Positions 11,176-22,556 of a DNA stretch of 64,000 nt are shown piece by piece. The position numbers and the translations under genes are program-made. Below the pieces are notes generated by a model. That model saw nothing but the letters and a program-made list of their open reading frames with translations, ran no database searches and was not told the DNA's origin. Source of the DNA: Coleophoma eucalyptorum (taxonomy: Eukaryota > Ascomycota > Leotiomycetes > Helotiales > Dermateaceae); assembly GCA_026120035.1 (NCBI GenBank), contig JALRME010000028.1, positions 191,255 to 255,254 on the forward strand, in the 5' to 3' direction. Numbering within the stretch: the first letter of the stretch is position 1; each line of letters opens with the position of its first letter.

Positions 11176-12798
11176 ATGAAGAGATCACGGAAAGAGCCCT
11201 CTGACACTTCCTCAAATGTTCCATCGTCTGTAATCTACACATTCGATGAACTTGTCAAAGATGATCAAGAATATCAAGCGTATTCGGCATGTGTCATGCC
11301 TGCCCCCAGGACTCTCAGGTCCCAATTTGGGGCTATGCACGGCAATACGAACTCGATTTGGATGCAGAATTATATGAATTCTTATCTCAGTCAAATGGAT
11401 GATAGGAACCACCAGGAGTTCTGGGAGACTGGAAGCGTCACTAATGGTGCTGGCAAGAGTGATCCAGCTGGTGGAGGCGTTGGAGCTGAGGGTGGCATTG
11501 CTCAAAAAGGTCTATATACTTCCATACCTTCACCTGAAGACGTACTGCTTACAATTCAATAGACTTGTGCTCAGCCAATACAGCAAAGACAAACCTTCAC
11601 AATTCCAGCACGCTTGAAGCCGATGAAAATTTTGTTACTTGGCCCGTCGCTTACGACGACAAAACCGCCGCGACTATTGCTATGAACTCCTCACAGGCGA
11701 GATCAACGCACAATGCACAAACAACCTGCTCTAAAGGAACAGATGAAGTTGTGAACAATAGGGTGAAAGATCCTCAAGGAAGTGCAATTACTGCGAGGAA
11801 AAACAAGCTGTTGACAATTAGAACGATAAGCGACTGTGAACAGCAGACAGTATTTGAGGCTCCCAAGCGACCTAAATTTGGTAGAAAACTGCGAGGTATC
11901 GAACCTCTTCTTTCTGTAGAAGGCAGCGGCGATGAAACGCTCGCTCCAGGAGGAGCAAGACTATTGAAGGGAAAGATTTCGCATAAGTTCTCAAACGCTA
12001 TTATTGGCAAGTATCTCCAACCCAGAAACTTGAGTAATGTGACTTTGCTCGTTCCATCATGCTTAATGCTCTTCAATCTCACCATATAAATTTCTGGCTA
12101 ATTCTCCCACAGGAATCACTGCACAAGATCTGAAGGATGCAGTCATAAAATCCACCAGATACTGGCGCGAAGAGATCACCAGGCCTACGGAATCATTAAG
12201 TGTGGAAGCTCAGGAAGCTATTAGGCAAACACCACCATCGACGTGAACAACGCCCACGAGTCCAAGATCAGAAGGATCAGCATCAACCTCGAGAAGAAGC
12301 TCAACTACTAGATCGTTTAGAGACTCACTGGTTGAACAACCCCAGGTGAACCTAGGCAGGCGAAGGGACAGAGCAATTCCAGTTTTTGAGGACCCTCCGT
12401 CTCCACCGACTTCTCCTACCTCGCCTGTCTCTCCCTTGCTTCCTGTGCAACAACGACATGAATATAATGCTGATCGCTACGGACCTTATGTCAGCCCTGA
12501 GTTTCTCGAACATATTAGCAATAATCAACGAGCTTTTGCTTTCCCGGCAACAGGCCGTCTTACCCCCGACACTTTTGTTCAAGTTGAATTCAGCAGTCTC
12601 CAGGAACGCAGGCACTTTTGGGAGCAGTTCGAGGGATGGGATTCAGATGCAGAGATTGGAATTCGAGAACCTCTAGGAGAGATAACCATGGTGAGAAACA
12701 CGAATGCTAATATTATGGACATTGACTCCGATTCGGAGGATGAACGAGAGTATTTTGCTGTCGAAGAGCCTGTTAGGGGCGGAGACCTGTTAATTTGA
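11176..12798 (+). CDS. Hypothetical protein, C-terminal structure uncertain
   Basis: I do not recognise a domain. Exons 11176-11509 and 11563-12033 join over a 53-nt intron, then 12113 onward over a 79-nt intron (GTAATG...CTAATTCTCCCACAG); phases fit throughout. The simple model ends at TGA 12244-12246 (312 residues, ending RQTPPST). The same frame is open again directly after that TGA as far as 12798 and encodes a Pro/Ser-rich then acidic segment (PPSPPTSPTSPVSPL, later DIDSDSEDE). A weak 72-nt intron (12200-12271, GTGTGG...GATCAG) would bridge it in phase and give 472 residues. Otherwise the TGA is a nonsense change or a true end with a decayed tail. ATG 11176 (MKRSRKEP) is the first in-frame ATG. 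The N-terminal basic stretch and acidic C-terminus hint at a nuclear protein, but this is a guess. Confidence 0.5.
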
Positions 12799-13440
12799 GG
12801 CTCTTGCGTGTGGGGATTTAAGTTGTGGCTTGCACAGTGGCCATGTAGTGTCTTGATGTAAGGGTAGGTTACCGACGTACTTGAACATCTGGGGTGGCTT
12901 TGGGACTGTTACATAGAAACTTGTGCTAGAATGATGGGGGTTTCCCAACATGGGACTGTTACAAATGTACACCAGGGGGAAATGTCCGATCCATCCCCGT
13001 GTGCCATAATCTATTCGGGCTGATGAGAGCTCATAGGCATGATATGAAAACATGTCATTTCGCGTTGAATTTCTCGGGTGGTACAACAGCAAGCCGGGTA
13101 CTACCAACACACGTCACTTGTTATGATAACTTTATTGAAAGGAGAACGCCAAGGTACGCGAGAAAGTAAGGAGTTGTTTGTTGCACTTGGTGTCGCGAAA
13201 CGTGGATTAGTCATCCATACCACCACGAGAAATAGGAGCAGGGTTCCTCTAATCGCACTGGCCTCGGTGCTCGGCCGTGAAACATGGGAAACATCAAACC
13301 CATTCCTCAACACAATGGACACTTTACCAAGGTTCGTCTGAAGCCCAACATCGATAGAGGCAGGTTCCTCTTGAATTCTCCTTCCTCCCCACTCCCTCTT
13401 CCATCCCTCTCAATCGTTTTGCGTTGTGCCTTATCTTGCC
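12799..13440. other. Intergenic, promoter of the acid phosphatase gene
   Basis: No conserved ORF. A pyrimidine-rich stretch (about 13370-13435, CCTTCCTCCCCACTCCCTCT) lies just upstream of the ATG at 13441, as is common in strongly expressed fungal promoters. Confidence 0.5.
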
Positions 13441-14856
13441 ATGAAGCTCCTCCCCCTTCTTGTATCTGCCAGTATTGTTGCAGCAAAACGCGATTACACG
13501 CCTGGGTTTTCTGCGGTAGACCCTGGAGCATATGTACCTGGAAAGGCATTCAATCGCTTCGTTACCATCTGGTTGGAGAACCAAGTAAGCTTTTGTCATT
13601 CCAAAGAGACCTTAACTAACACGCCCAGGACTTCTTACACGTCGAGAGCGATCCCAATATTGCTACCCTCCGGAAAGAAGGCATTCTTCTCACCGAATAC
13701 TATGGCTTGACACACCCTTCCCAACCCAATTATATTGCCTCTGTGGGCGGAGATTACTTCGGCTTGAACCATGATGGATTCGTGAGGATACCACAGAATG
13801 TGAGCACATTAATCGATTTATTTGATACAAAGGGGATTGATTGGAGGGGGTATTTCGAAGGTTATCCTGGTCCAGGATATATGTACGAAGGCAGTACGGC
13901 CTTAGATGGCTCGGGCTGGGATTACGTGCGGAAACACAAGTTCGTAGCCACATGGCCTCAATATATCAACGCTAACGTATTGCAGTCCATTTGTCAGTTT
14001 TGATAACATCAATTTGAATTCGACACGGCTTCTGAAGCTTCAGAGCTTTACAGAGTTTCAACACGATGTAGAAAATGACTCACTCCCTCAGTACGCCCAT
14101 CTGTCGCCAAACATGCTAAACGATGGGCATAACACGACTCTGGAATATGCTACGAACTGGACTACGTCATTCCTCAAGCCTCTTCTTGCAGACTTTGGAT
14201 TTATGGAGGATACACTTGTACTTCTTACCTACGACGAAAGCCAGACATATTCAGAGCCCAATCGCATTGTGTCCCTCCTGCTCGGTGGCGTTATTCCCGA
14301 CGAACTAAAAGGAACCACAGACAATACCGCATATACACACTACTCAATCTTATCAACGCTGCAGAATAACTGGGAACTCCCTAGCCTCGGCCGGTATGAT
14401 GTGGGGGCGAACGTATTTAAAATGGTCGCGGACATTACTGGTTATAAAAACCATCCTCCTGGCAACTTTGGTACCATCAACAATTCTGTATCTTATGGAG
14501 GTTTCCTCAACAATAAAGCAGATGCATATCGTCCAATTCCACCGCCAAATCTTCAACTGACTGGAGCTGGGGGAAAGGGTGTCGTTGACATTGTGAAGAA
14601 GACGTGGGCGAGCGCGAGCAGCGAAGATACGCCTTACAATGGCAGTGGGGACGTTTACGATGGTGGAAATGGGACAATTGCGCTTGCACCAAATGCGCCA
14701 GTATATAAAGCGCAAGCAACGAACGCCGTTTCTACGGGCACCGCTACAGTCGCGCCAACAAGACAGACAGGCACATCGGCTGCCGGAAAAGAGAACCTAA
14801 ATTGGGCTGTTGTTATGGTTGGTGTTGTTGCTTTTGCAGCATTTGCACTCCTATAA
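13441..14856 (+). CDS. Secreted acid phosphatase, phosphoesterase family, GPI-type C-terminus
   Basis: Three exons, 13441-13584, 13629-13939 and 13986-14856, with introns of 44 and 46 nt (the second ends GCTAACGTATTGCAG), give 441 residues. Residues 1-15 form a signal peptide (MKLLPLLVSASIVAA). Family motifs include FVTIWLENQDF, the Y.GLTHPSQPNYIA segment and the late acidic motif LLTYDES, all typical of fungal phosphate-repressible acid phosphatases of the PF04185 phosphoesterase family. Several N-glycosylation sites (NVS, NTT, NWT, NNS) are present. The C-terminus has a Ser/Thr/Ala linker, then a hydrophobic tail (WAVVMVGVVAFAAFALL), which fits GPI anchoring. It should release phosphate from extracellular esters at the cell surface or wall. 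The next gene downstream on the same strand is a secreted nuclease, which could supply substrate. Confidence 0.87.
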
Positions 14857-15627
14857 GACGCAGTCTTTACCATGAAGCACCTTACCTCGGCCTGTTCACG
14901 GGAGCATCAAGCCTATCCACGGGGCCTGATTGCGGGGCACGAACTACTGGCACTTGTGTCTCCTTCTAGATTTATCATTGGGGGTCGCTCGCCGGCGCGC
15001 TCCGTCAAAGAAGCAAGAGTTAAGAAACATATTATGCTTAAATCCTTATCTACAATTCCTGGCGCAGAGGCACGTCTTGTGCCATGGTTGGCGAATGGAT
15101 CAGATATGCAGCGGGGCTATAGGTACTGCTTATTGAATCACGATATATCCCTCTTGGCGAGCATCGGCATTGCTCGATCAGGAAGGTAGTAAGATTGGGA
15201 ACAGAGCACGTCGGCACTTCGGCGAACACGATTGGACATGCCAAGCGCCTTGGCACCTTCTGCTCGTAAGGCTTCTTTAAGGTTATTTGAGCACTCCAGC
15301 TCTTCCTCTCCGGTACTTCTGCCATGTGCAGAGGGCAAGCTCCAAATTTCAAGTTTCAGAAGTCAGATTAGATTGCCGTGTCGGTCGAGAGTTTCTACAA
15401 TTGGAAGCCCATTTGTTTCGCCAAGCTTTTAAGTATACGGATCGGACGGATGCAAGACTGGGAGCCGTTGGGCTTAAGGAACCACAGTAAATTTGTTATT
15501 GGCATAGAAAGCGATCTTTAGGGGGGTAGACTATTTTCGACATGTCTATATAATCCAGCGAACTTCACGCTTTATGTATCTTCAGACGCTCTACTTATCC
15601 CTCACTCAAGTCCATCAAGTCATCAAG
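14857..15627. other. Intergenic, no supported gene
   Basis: Between two genes on the same strand. Overlapping short ORFs on both strands (14872-15490) have no conserved motif. The right end is the promoter of the nuclease gene. Confidence 0.55.
15547..15553 (+). promoter_or_regulatory. TATA box of the secreted nuclease gene
   Basis: TATATAA lies about 75 nt upstream of the ATG at 15628, a usual distance for a fungal TATA element followed by a short leader. Confidence 0.5.
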
Positions 15628-16371
15628 ATGCAGATCTCACTCTCCGTCCTCGTAGCACTCCTCCCCCTCGTTCTAGCAACACCAATACCCACTCCACCCA
15701 ACATTCCCACAGCCTCGACGGCAAAGACCGAACTTGCAGCCCTGACTGTTCAAGCCCAGGGCTCTTCAAGTGGCTACTCCCGTGATCTCTTCCCTCACTG
15801 GATCACTCAATCAGGTACTTGCAACACCCGTGAGGTTGTCTTGAAGCGCGATGGCACAAATGTAGTCCAGGCCAGCGACTGTTCCGCAACTAGTGGTACC
15901 GTAAGTCCAACAGCTTCTGAGCCCTCATACTAGTCTATTAAGCAATTCAAACTGACTTGCGGTTGGAAGTGGGTATCCCCTTACGATGGTGCAACCTGGA
16001 CAGCAGCTTCAGACGTCGATATCGACCATATGGTCCCTCTCAGCAACGCATGGAAATCCGGTGCTTCGGCTTGGACCACCGCCCAGAGACAGGCTTTCGC
16101 GAACGACTTGACCAACCCGCAACTCCTTGCCGTTACTGATAATGTTAATTCCGCAAAGGGCGATTCCGGACCTGAGGACTGGAAGCCCCCGTTGAGTCCG
16201 TGTCCCTTCCTTACTCTCTTGCTAAATGATATGCTGACCTGATTGTGTGTGCGTATAGCTTCTTACTACTGCACCTATGCCAGGATGTGGGTTAAGGTCA
16301 AGTCAGTTTATGATCTGACCATCACCAGTGCTGAGAAGACTGCTTTGACGAGTATGTTGAATACTTGTTAA
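15628..16371 (+). CDS. Secreted HNH-type nuclease (DUF1524/GmrSD C-terminal family)
   Basis: Three exons, 15628-15900, 15970-16195 and 16259-16371, give 203 residues. The first acceptor was set at ...GGTTGGAAG/TGG because it restores SGTWVSPYDGATW, the form expected for this family; an earlier acceptor would add a stretch ending CGWK. A signal peptide covers about residues 1-17 (MQISLSVLVALLPLVLA). The catalytic region has DIDHMVPL (His 111), then LLAVTDNVNSAKGD with the Asn and Lys-Gly-Asp of the HNH fold, and WKPPL/TSYYCTYA. Cysteines are likely paired, including the last residue. Related fungal proteins are extracellular nucleases. With a signal peptide and a neighbouring acid phosphatase, a role in nutrient scavenging from external DNA is the simplest inference; attack on other microbes is an alternative. 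Confidence 0.83.
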
Positions 16372-16820
16372 GCTAAAGTCTTTTTGGCTTGATGGAGAGA
16401 AAGTGGGATGCTGTGATGATGAGATGACAAGGATATATTTATGAAAATTTGAGAAGCTAGCTTTTCCTCTTTCGTTCTACATTGATCACTTAATTCGAAA
16501 TATTTATACGGAGCTTTTGATGGCGATTTTGAAGCACACCTACGAATGTAAATATTCCAAATTTAACATTGAGCACGAAGCTTTTGTACAGACATTTAGC
16601 GTGATTCCTTCCTGTTGGCTGACCCAGCTCGTGCATTAAGCGACACCAATCACGGCGGCTCTACTTGTCAGCTAGCTTAAGTTCTTTCTCCCGTCCCCCG
16701 TCTTGCAGCTTCACTCTCTACCCTTCACATCGTCAACTCTTCTCACCACTTTCGAACACGATGGACTTGACAGTGACCTTTAGCACTATTTATTGATGCC
16801 ATTGCCTGATATGACTAAAC
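16372..16820. other. Intergenic, promoter of the Zn2Cys6 regulator
   Basis: No ORF with conserved content. A pyrimidine-rich stretch (about 16685-16750) precedes the regulator's ATG. Confidence 0.5.
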
Positions 16821-19362
16821 ATGAGCCATTCGAGCTTGGGATCTGCATCATCCCCGGCTGTGTCCCGGATTTCACAACGCCGACCGCTCGCTTGTCGTGG
16901 TAGGTCCTTTCCTGAGCGTTTTCCTCGATTGTCTCTATACTCAACGACCCTAGAATGTACACGTCGGAAGATAAAATGCGATAAATCTGTTCCATGTTCA
17001 CGCTGCCGTCGGGTGGGCATTGAATGTACTAGGGAGGCAGTAAGAACGACCAGTTCCGTCGCGAAACATCAAGAGGAAATTCAATTCTTGAGGTCCTTAC
17101 TTAGTCAAATCAGCAAGTCTAGTGACGAGTCAGCATTAGCTAGTTCCAATTATATTGTTCAGAGGATAGCGTATTTGGAGCTAGGCCGAAGTGTCTCGAG
17201 CCAACAAGCTGCAAATGCAGATTCTACTGTAGATGTCAACTCGGCAACTCCAACTCTGACACCGACTTCATTTAGTGGTGAGGGCCATGGTGATGAGCAC
17301 ACCAAGGAGTCCTCTATAGTCGTAAATGTGCTTGAGAATCTTGCATGGGGTCGAAGTTACGGAGGGTGCTATCCACATCACAGATGCTCCTGCCATGCTC
17401 ACCGTAGCCTGTCGGAGATGGTATCAATCAGTACTGATCCAGCAACTTTCGGCAGTTCAGATCTACAATTTTCTCCAGTGAAGAACCTTGAGGTCTTACC
17501 CTCACATGAGGTAGCTAATAAATTGATACAATTCCACATCAATCACTTGGCTTGGCATCACAATATACTTCATTCTCCGACTTTTCTTGAGCAGTGCGAG
17601 GTATATTTCCGGACAGGAAAATGTTCACATCCGCTTTGGATGGCTTTATACCTATCAGTATTAAGCGTCAGTTGGATCTCAAATAATATCAGAATTGCAA
17701 AATACTAACTAAAGGTCAGAGCACCATCTTCTCCGTCTACAATAGCACAACCTACAGGAGTAAATTGGATCTCGGTAAGCTAAGCCGGTTACCGTTGCAT
17801 TTCCAAACTAAGACATTAATTTCTGCAGAGATCGATGACCGAGCTGCCCGAAGGCTATTTGAAGCAATGATTGACGTACTGTATAGCGAGGACTTTATGA
17901 AGAATGTATCGCGTAAGTATTTATATTACAATCCTATAAGTATATTCACAAGCTCACAATGATACGTAGTCTACTCAATCCAGGCCATAGTACTATCCAC
18001 TGAAGTTGCTCATAATCTAGGCTTAAGCGACTTAAATGCAACGCTCTCCAGTGCTGCCATCCGTCTTGCTCAGTGCATGGGTCTCCATAAAATCGAAGAC
18101 TTGCCAGCCAGAAAAGTCAGCGCAAACGAGGACTGGCATGAACTTTTGGAACGAGAGGTTGGAAAGAGAGTTTGGTGTCAAATCGTGATACAAGACCATT
18201 TTGCATTTTTCTTCACGGAGTCTTATGGTGAGGCATCTGATATCGAGTTTTGATGAGTGCTAACCCAATGCAGTCATCAATCCAAAGCATTTTTTGACTG
18301 CATTGCCACTTAATTGCGATGATCATGATCTCGAAGAAAGAGGCGATGAGATCCCAACGATCAGTTCGTATGTAAGAACATTAGCACAGTGTACGTCAAG
18401 TTCTCGTTCCAGTTTTCCAACAAGTACATTAACGTAATCAAGTGGCATCTCTTATGCCAGAACTGTTAGACGGCCTCGGTCCGCTCAAAGGTAGAAAGCC
18501 ACTTCAAGAGCAATACCGCCATGTTCTGGAGAGTGACCGCAAGATGCGACAGCTAGTTGGCAAAATTCCATCCTTTTTGTTGAGGGCAAGACCCAATGAG
18601 CAGATATGGAGGCCTTGGCTTGGTCTCGCCCGTCAGAGTCTGGCAATTACTGCCGCTGATAAGGTATATACAGCCTTCGAATCTCTTAACAAGGGGAATA
18701 GTTTCTAGTGTTTATCCATAATAAATTGCGGCTTCTGATTCTCCAATTTGTAGATTATTATGATCCACCGGCCGTTTCTCATGGCTTCTTTCCAGACATC
18801 CAATTATCTGTACACAAGGACGACGTGTGTAAGCGCAGCAGTCACCATCCTCCGAAGACATCATGAAATCACTACCTACGATGATGTATCCATTTGGACG
18901 CACTCCGCTTTCTGCGTCACGGCAATCCTAGTTCTCTGCCTCGAGCTATTGTATCGTAGATCGAGCGACACTACAGAAGTGTCAGGCGGAGCAGATAAAT
19001 TGCAAATGTACCACGATCTCATCAACCAAGCACGCGAGAGTCTTTCCAGACGACAAGCAGATATCATGGCAACTCGAGGCGTGCGTCTTATTGATACAAT
19101 GCTTTCCGCCGAACAAGAGTCTATGTGGCAGACCAATAACGCAAACGAAACAATTATTAAGCCATCCAGCGGTGTTGACTTTAGGAAGCTGGTTGCACAA
19201 TTCTTGGCGCAAGATAGAGAACCCGAGACCGACTTTGGCACGGACTTTGAGCTGCCAAGTGGAGATTTGGACATGGCGGAGTTTTACGGGTCTATGGATA
19301 TTGACTTTGATATCTGGTTCAAGAACGTTTTTGGGAGCGGGAGTCCAGAGGGACAATGGTGA
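16821..19362 (+). CDS. Zn2Cys6 transcription factor with fungal-specific middle domain
   Basis: Eight exons: 16821-16899, 16954-17666, 17720-17774, 17829-17912, 17970-18227, 18274-18390, 18443-18663 and 18754-19362, giving 711 residues with all phases closed. The donor of intron 2 is least certain (17658 also fits). The DNA-binding cluster is canonical, C25-x2-C28-x6-C35-x5-C41-x2-C44-x6-C51, but only after removing intron 1 (54 nt, a multiple of three), which otherwise splits it. A short linker follows, and a fungal_trans-like middle region starts near residue 225 (FHINHLAWHHNILHSPTFL), including AIRLAQCMGLHK and the later MIHRPFL. The C-terminus is acidic (DFELPSGDLDMAEF), a plausible activation region. 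It converges on the dioxygenase gene 205 bp downstream, so it may control that gene pair; this is inference from position. Confidence 0.85.
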
Positions 19363-19567
19363 GGTTGATCTACGTGCAGTTGGACAAATACTCGAGTTAT
19401 TCATCTGCTGCGGGGAGAAGGAGAGGTTTTATTGGTACTGGAGTGCAAACCTCTGCTTCCAAAGTAGGCTCACGGGAATGTGTCTGAGAAATGTTCGCAA
19501 GCGTTAGAGTCAAGTGTACACACAGAGAGATTGCTGATGAGAATCATAGGCCTTTCTTACGACTATT

Positions 19568-20749
19568 CTACTCATCATCCGGACCTAGAGGAGGAGTGGA
19601 CGCAGCCATATTACACTGCCTGAATAGTCTCACCTCGTCCTTTGCAAACGCACCAACAATAGAATGCATAACGCCATGGTTGTTGAATAAAATCATATCT
19701 CCCTCCTCCCAATCATGTGGGTAGATATACTTCGGGCTGATAGCCGGCCGTTGGAGCTTATACACTAGCTCTCTAACCTCCTCCAAATTATCAATCACGC
19801 TTCCATCTTTCAAGTGGATCCTCCTCATGGGAGTGGGGTAGACCATCAGTGCAAGACGTCCTGTGACTGGATTCTTCCATACCATGGGGTAAATCTTGAC
19901 TTTGTCCTCTTCAATCGGCGGGAGATCTTCCTTTGAGAGCTCAAGTTCTTCCGACCACAGTCCTAGTCCATTGGACCGCGAACGCGCCTTCGACATCCAG
20001 ATATAAGGATGTCCTGCATACTCGATGCTGCTCCCTCGTACAAATTCTTTTTGCTCTTCACTCAGAATATCATAAGCTGTGTAACCACTGAAGAATGCTG
20101 TTGTACCGAGAGGGACGTCCATTTCCTCACTAGTGCCGTCGTCGTATCGACAGAGCTGTCTCCGTCCCTTTGGAACTTTGACAGCCATCAAGGATGTCAC
20201 GCGGGGAGGGTTCAGGGCATACATGGCTGAGTCAATATGCCACCTGTAGAAATGCGTGACATCGAGATCCTCTTCTTCTGGCACGACGTGTTTGTGGAAA
20301 CGTCTGTGGTGTGGATGGACAAGTGTGATGTCTTCGAGGCCTTCGAAGGATGGGACATATCCGTTGCCGATGACCTGTACCTGTGGAACACGAGGGATGG
20401 TTTTCAGATCTGCGTGTAGGACGCTGCGTTTGTCGATTGAAGTGCCGTGTGAGTATGTCTCGACTTCAGGGTCGAAGCGACGGGTTAATCTGTATTGCGC
20501 TTCAGGGGAGAGATTTTGTTGGTTCTTAATTAGGAGGACGTTGTGTTCGTAGAGGGCATTTCGGAGGGTTCCGAATTCATCGTCTATGGAGTGTTAACTT
20601 CAACACTTGGGGCTGAGGATTGAATTTATGTTGTAGGAGAACGCACCTGTGATCCTCTCCAGATCAATGTTGCTAACCGATGCTCCAAAGCGAACCTCAG
20701 AGTTGCTTGCAACCTCGAAAGGCTTGACTTCTAAGAGACCGACAGCCAT
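19568..20749 (-). CDS. XanA-like Fe(II)/2-oxoglutarate-dependent dioxygenase
   Basis: Minus-strand exons 20749-20647 and 20583-19568 (63-nt intron GTGCGT...CCATAG, phase 1) give 372 residues. It is a TauD/TfdA-fold enzyme: the iron facial triad is H150-x-D152 (FYRWHIDSAMY) with distal His 341 (FNNHGVMHS), and the co-substrate-binding region LFRQCNMA follows. Length, triad spacing and segments such as RYDDGT, VPLGTTAF and GHPYIWM resemble the fungal xanthine dioxygenase XanA as I remember it (about 370 residues, triad near 149/151/340). That enzyme oxidises xanthine to urate in the cytosol. The substrate here is not proven. The gene shares a 522-bp promoter region with a second dioxygenase and converges with the Zn2Cys6 regulator. 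Confidence 0.8.
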
Positions 20750-21271
20750 GATATGAAAAATAACAGTAGTATAACCGGAGATTTATTCGTGGATATAACA
20801 ACTTATTGTTTGGAAAAAGTATACTCGACTTCTCGATGCCTTGGGAGAGTCGTCTTCATATGTGCATTTGCTATAGCCGAGGAGAGCGGTCGAGTCAATG
20901 AAGTCGCCCGAACAAGTTATGTGTCCGCAACAATCGAACATAATGCTTATCGCCTATCTGAGCTATAAACACCCAAAAATAAAACGGCTTATCCAATAAG
21001 AGTCCGTTATTTGTCAGACAACACAGCATGGAGACGGAGAAATGATGATGTCGGGCGAGTCTTGACACCCACCCGTCGAATAAACGACCAAGAATATCCG
21101 AACGGCAACGGACGAGTCGTGGAAACTCACCCGAGAGGAACCTATGACCGGCATGATGAGTTTCGGACATGATGTATATATATATGAGAGAATGATTCTT
21201 TCAATTAAGAAGATAACTCATACTCTCACCACCCAGGCTCAACGTTCTCATCAAATCACACAATCATCATC
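20750..21271. promoter_or_regulatory. Shared divergent promoter of two dioxygenase genes
   Basis: 522 bp between two divergent ATGs (20749 minus, 21272 plus). GC-skewed CCCGA-type stretches such as TCGGGCGAGT and CCGAACGGCAACGG occur at 21050-21130, with CGG half-sites typical of Zn2Cys6 targets. No specific site is proven. Confidence 0.45.
21175..21185 (+). promoter_or_regulatory. TATA element of the second dioxygenase gene
   Basis: TATATATATAT lies 87-97 nt upstream of ATG 21272 and is followed by a leader rich in CA and TC. Confidence 0.5.
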
Positions 21272-22465
21272 ATGCCTCACTCAATAACATCACCAGAAGC
21301 GACTTTCACTTTTGACCTTCTCCCATCAAGCATCCGGGAATCATCTCAAATTGGCGCTCAAGTATCCTTGCCAGCAGAAACACCAATACTCAACGCCGAT
21401 GAGATTTCAGAAGCAGACAAGGATGTCCTCCGAAAAGCACTTTTCGAGAACCAAGTCATCGTGATCCGCAACCAACAGGGCATCGACCCAACTACACTCC
21501 CAAAGCTCGCTAAAGTCTTCGATCCTGCAGCCAGCGACATTCACTCGGCAGGTGTGAAGGCCGTCAGTAACCCAAAAGATATCCTCTCAGCATACAAGGC
21601 CGGCCGTCTTCCTAAAGCACCGCAAGTCGGCATTATTGGTTCCGGAACATTCAAGGACTATGAGGGAATCCCAGAGCTGGATGTCATCCATCTCGACCAT
21701 ACCACTTTCCATGAGAGCCCTCTAAGCAAGGAGGAATTAGACCAAGGCTACACCAGACCCTACCGATGGCACATGGATGCTCCCCTGTACGAGAGATACC
21801 CTGGCGAAGCCACTATCCTCCACTGCATCAAGATGCCCAAGTTACCAGACCAGAAGCTGAAGTTCCCCGATGGCAAAGAGAAAACCATCGCGGCTGGAGC
21901 CACTGCATTTTTCAGCGGCGCCCGAGCGTTTGACATGTTGGATGCCGAGGAGAAGGAGTTTGCTATGAACACTACCGTCACATACGCTCCGCAAGCGTAT
22001 GAGTATATCCGACACTGCAAAAGCACCGAGGACGGCCTCAGCATCCCGACCATGGGCCGGGAAACCGCTCTCGAGAATCTCTCAGAATGGACTTGGGATA
22101 AGGTGGCAGAGTATCCAATGGTGTGGCCCAACCCCCTGGATGCCAACCGCCCACACTTGCAATTCCACGGGTGCTGCGCGTACAAGCTCACCACCAAGAA
22201 CCCAGCGACGGGCGAGGTGGCAGTGGTTGACGACGTGGCAGAGGTTCGGCGCATTTGCTACGCGCTACAGAAGCGCATTTGGGCTGCGGAGAACATCTAT
22301 GCGCATCGATGGCAGGAGGGGGATCTGGTCATCTTCCACAACAAGGGGGTGATGCATAGTATCACGGGACAGCTGGCTCAGTACAGAGAGGACGAGGAGA
22401 AGAAGAGGCTTTTGTGGCAATGTACCATGGGAAGCGCTGAGGCTCCAAAGGCGTTCCGGCCATGA
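21272..22465 (+). CDS. TauD/TfdA-family dioxygenase, related to the divergent XanA-like gene
   Basis: Single exon, 397 residues, first ATG in frame. Fe(II)/2-oxoglutarate dioxygenase: H167-x-D169 in RPYRWHMDAPLYER and distal His 362 in FHNKGVMHSITGQ, with KRLLWQCTMGSA near the end. It is clearly in the same subfamily as the divergent neighbour (shared patterns: YRWH.D, GATAFFSG, YPMVW.NP, EVR...Y.LQ, EGD...F.N.GVMHS), but it carries extra residues, a different substrate-side motif (DAPLYER instead of DSAMYAL) and no intron. Homologs are usually annotated as xanthine or taurine dioxygenases. I infer a diverged paralog with a different or narrower substrate. Its 3' end lies 91 bp from the convergent gelsolin-repeat gene. 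Confidence 0.8.
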   Translation: MPHSITSPEATFTFDLLPSSIRESSQIGAQVSLPAETPILNADEISEADKDVLRKALFENQVIVIRNQQGIDPTTLPKLAKVFDPAASDIHSAGVKAVSNPKDILSAYKAGRLPKAPQVGIIGSGTFKDYEGIPELDVIHLDHTTFHESPLSKEELDQGYTRPYRWHMDAPLYERYPGEATILHCIKMPKLPDQKLKFPDGKEKTIAAGATAFFSGARAFDMLDAEEKEFAMNTTVTYAPQAYEYIRHCKSTEDGLSIPTMGRETALENLSEWTWDKVAEYPMVWPNPLDANRPHLQFHGCCAYKLTTKNPATGEVAVVDDVAEVRRICYALQKRIWAAENIYAHRWQEGDLVIFHNKGVMHSITGQLAQYREDEEKKRLLWQCTMGSAEAPKAFRP

Positions 22466-22556
22466 TTTGATGATTAGTAGATAATAGGAAATTGTACATA
22501 AGCGAAATGCAAAAGAGAAAAAATTTGTGATTAACCTCTCTAATGAGCTATGCGAC

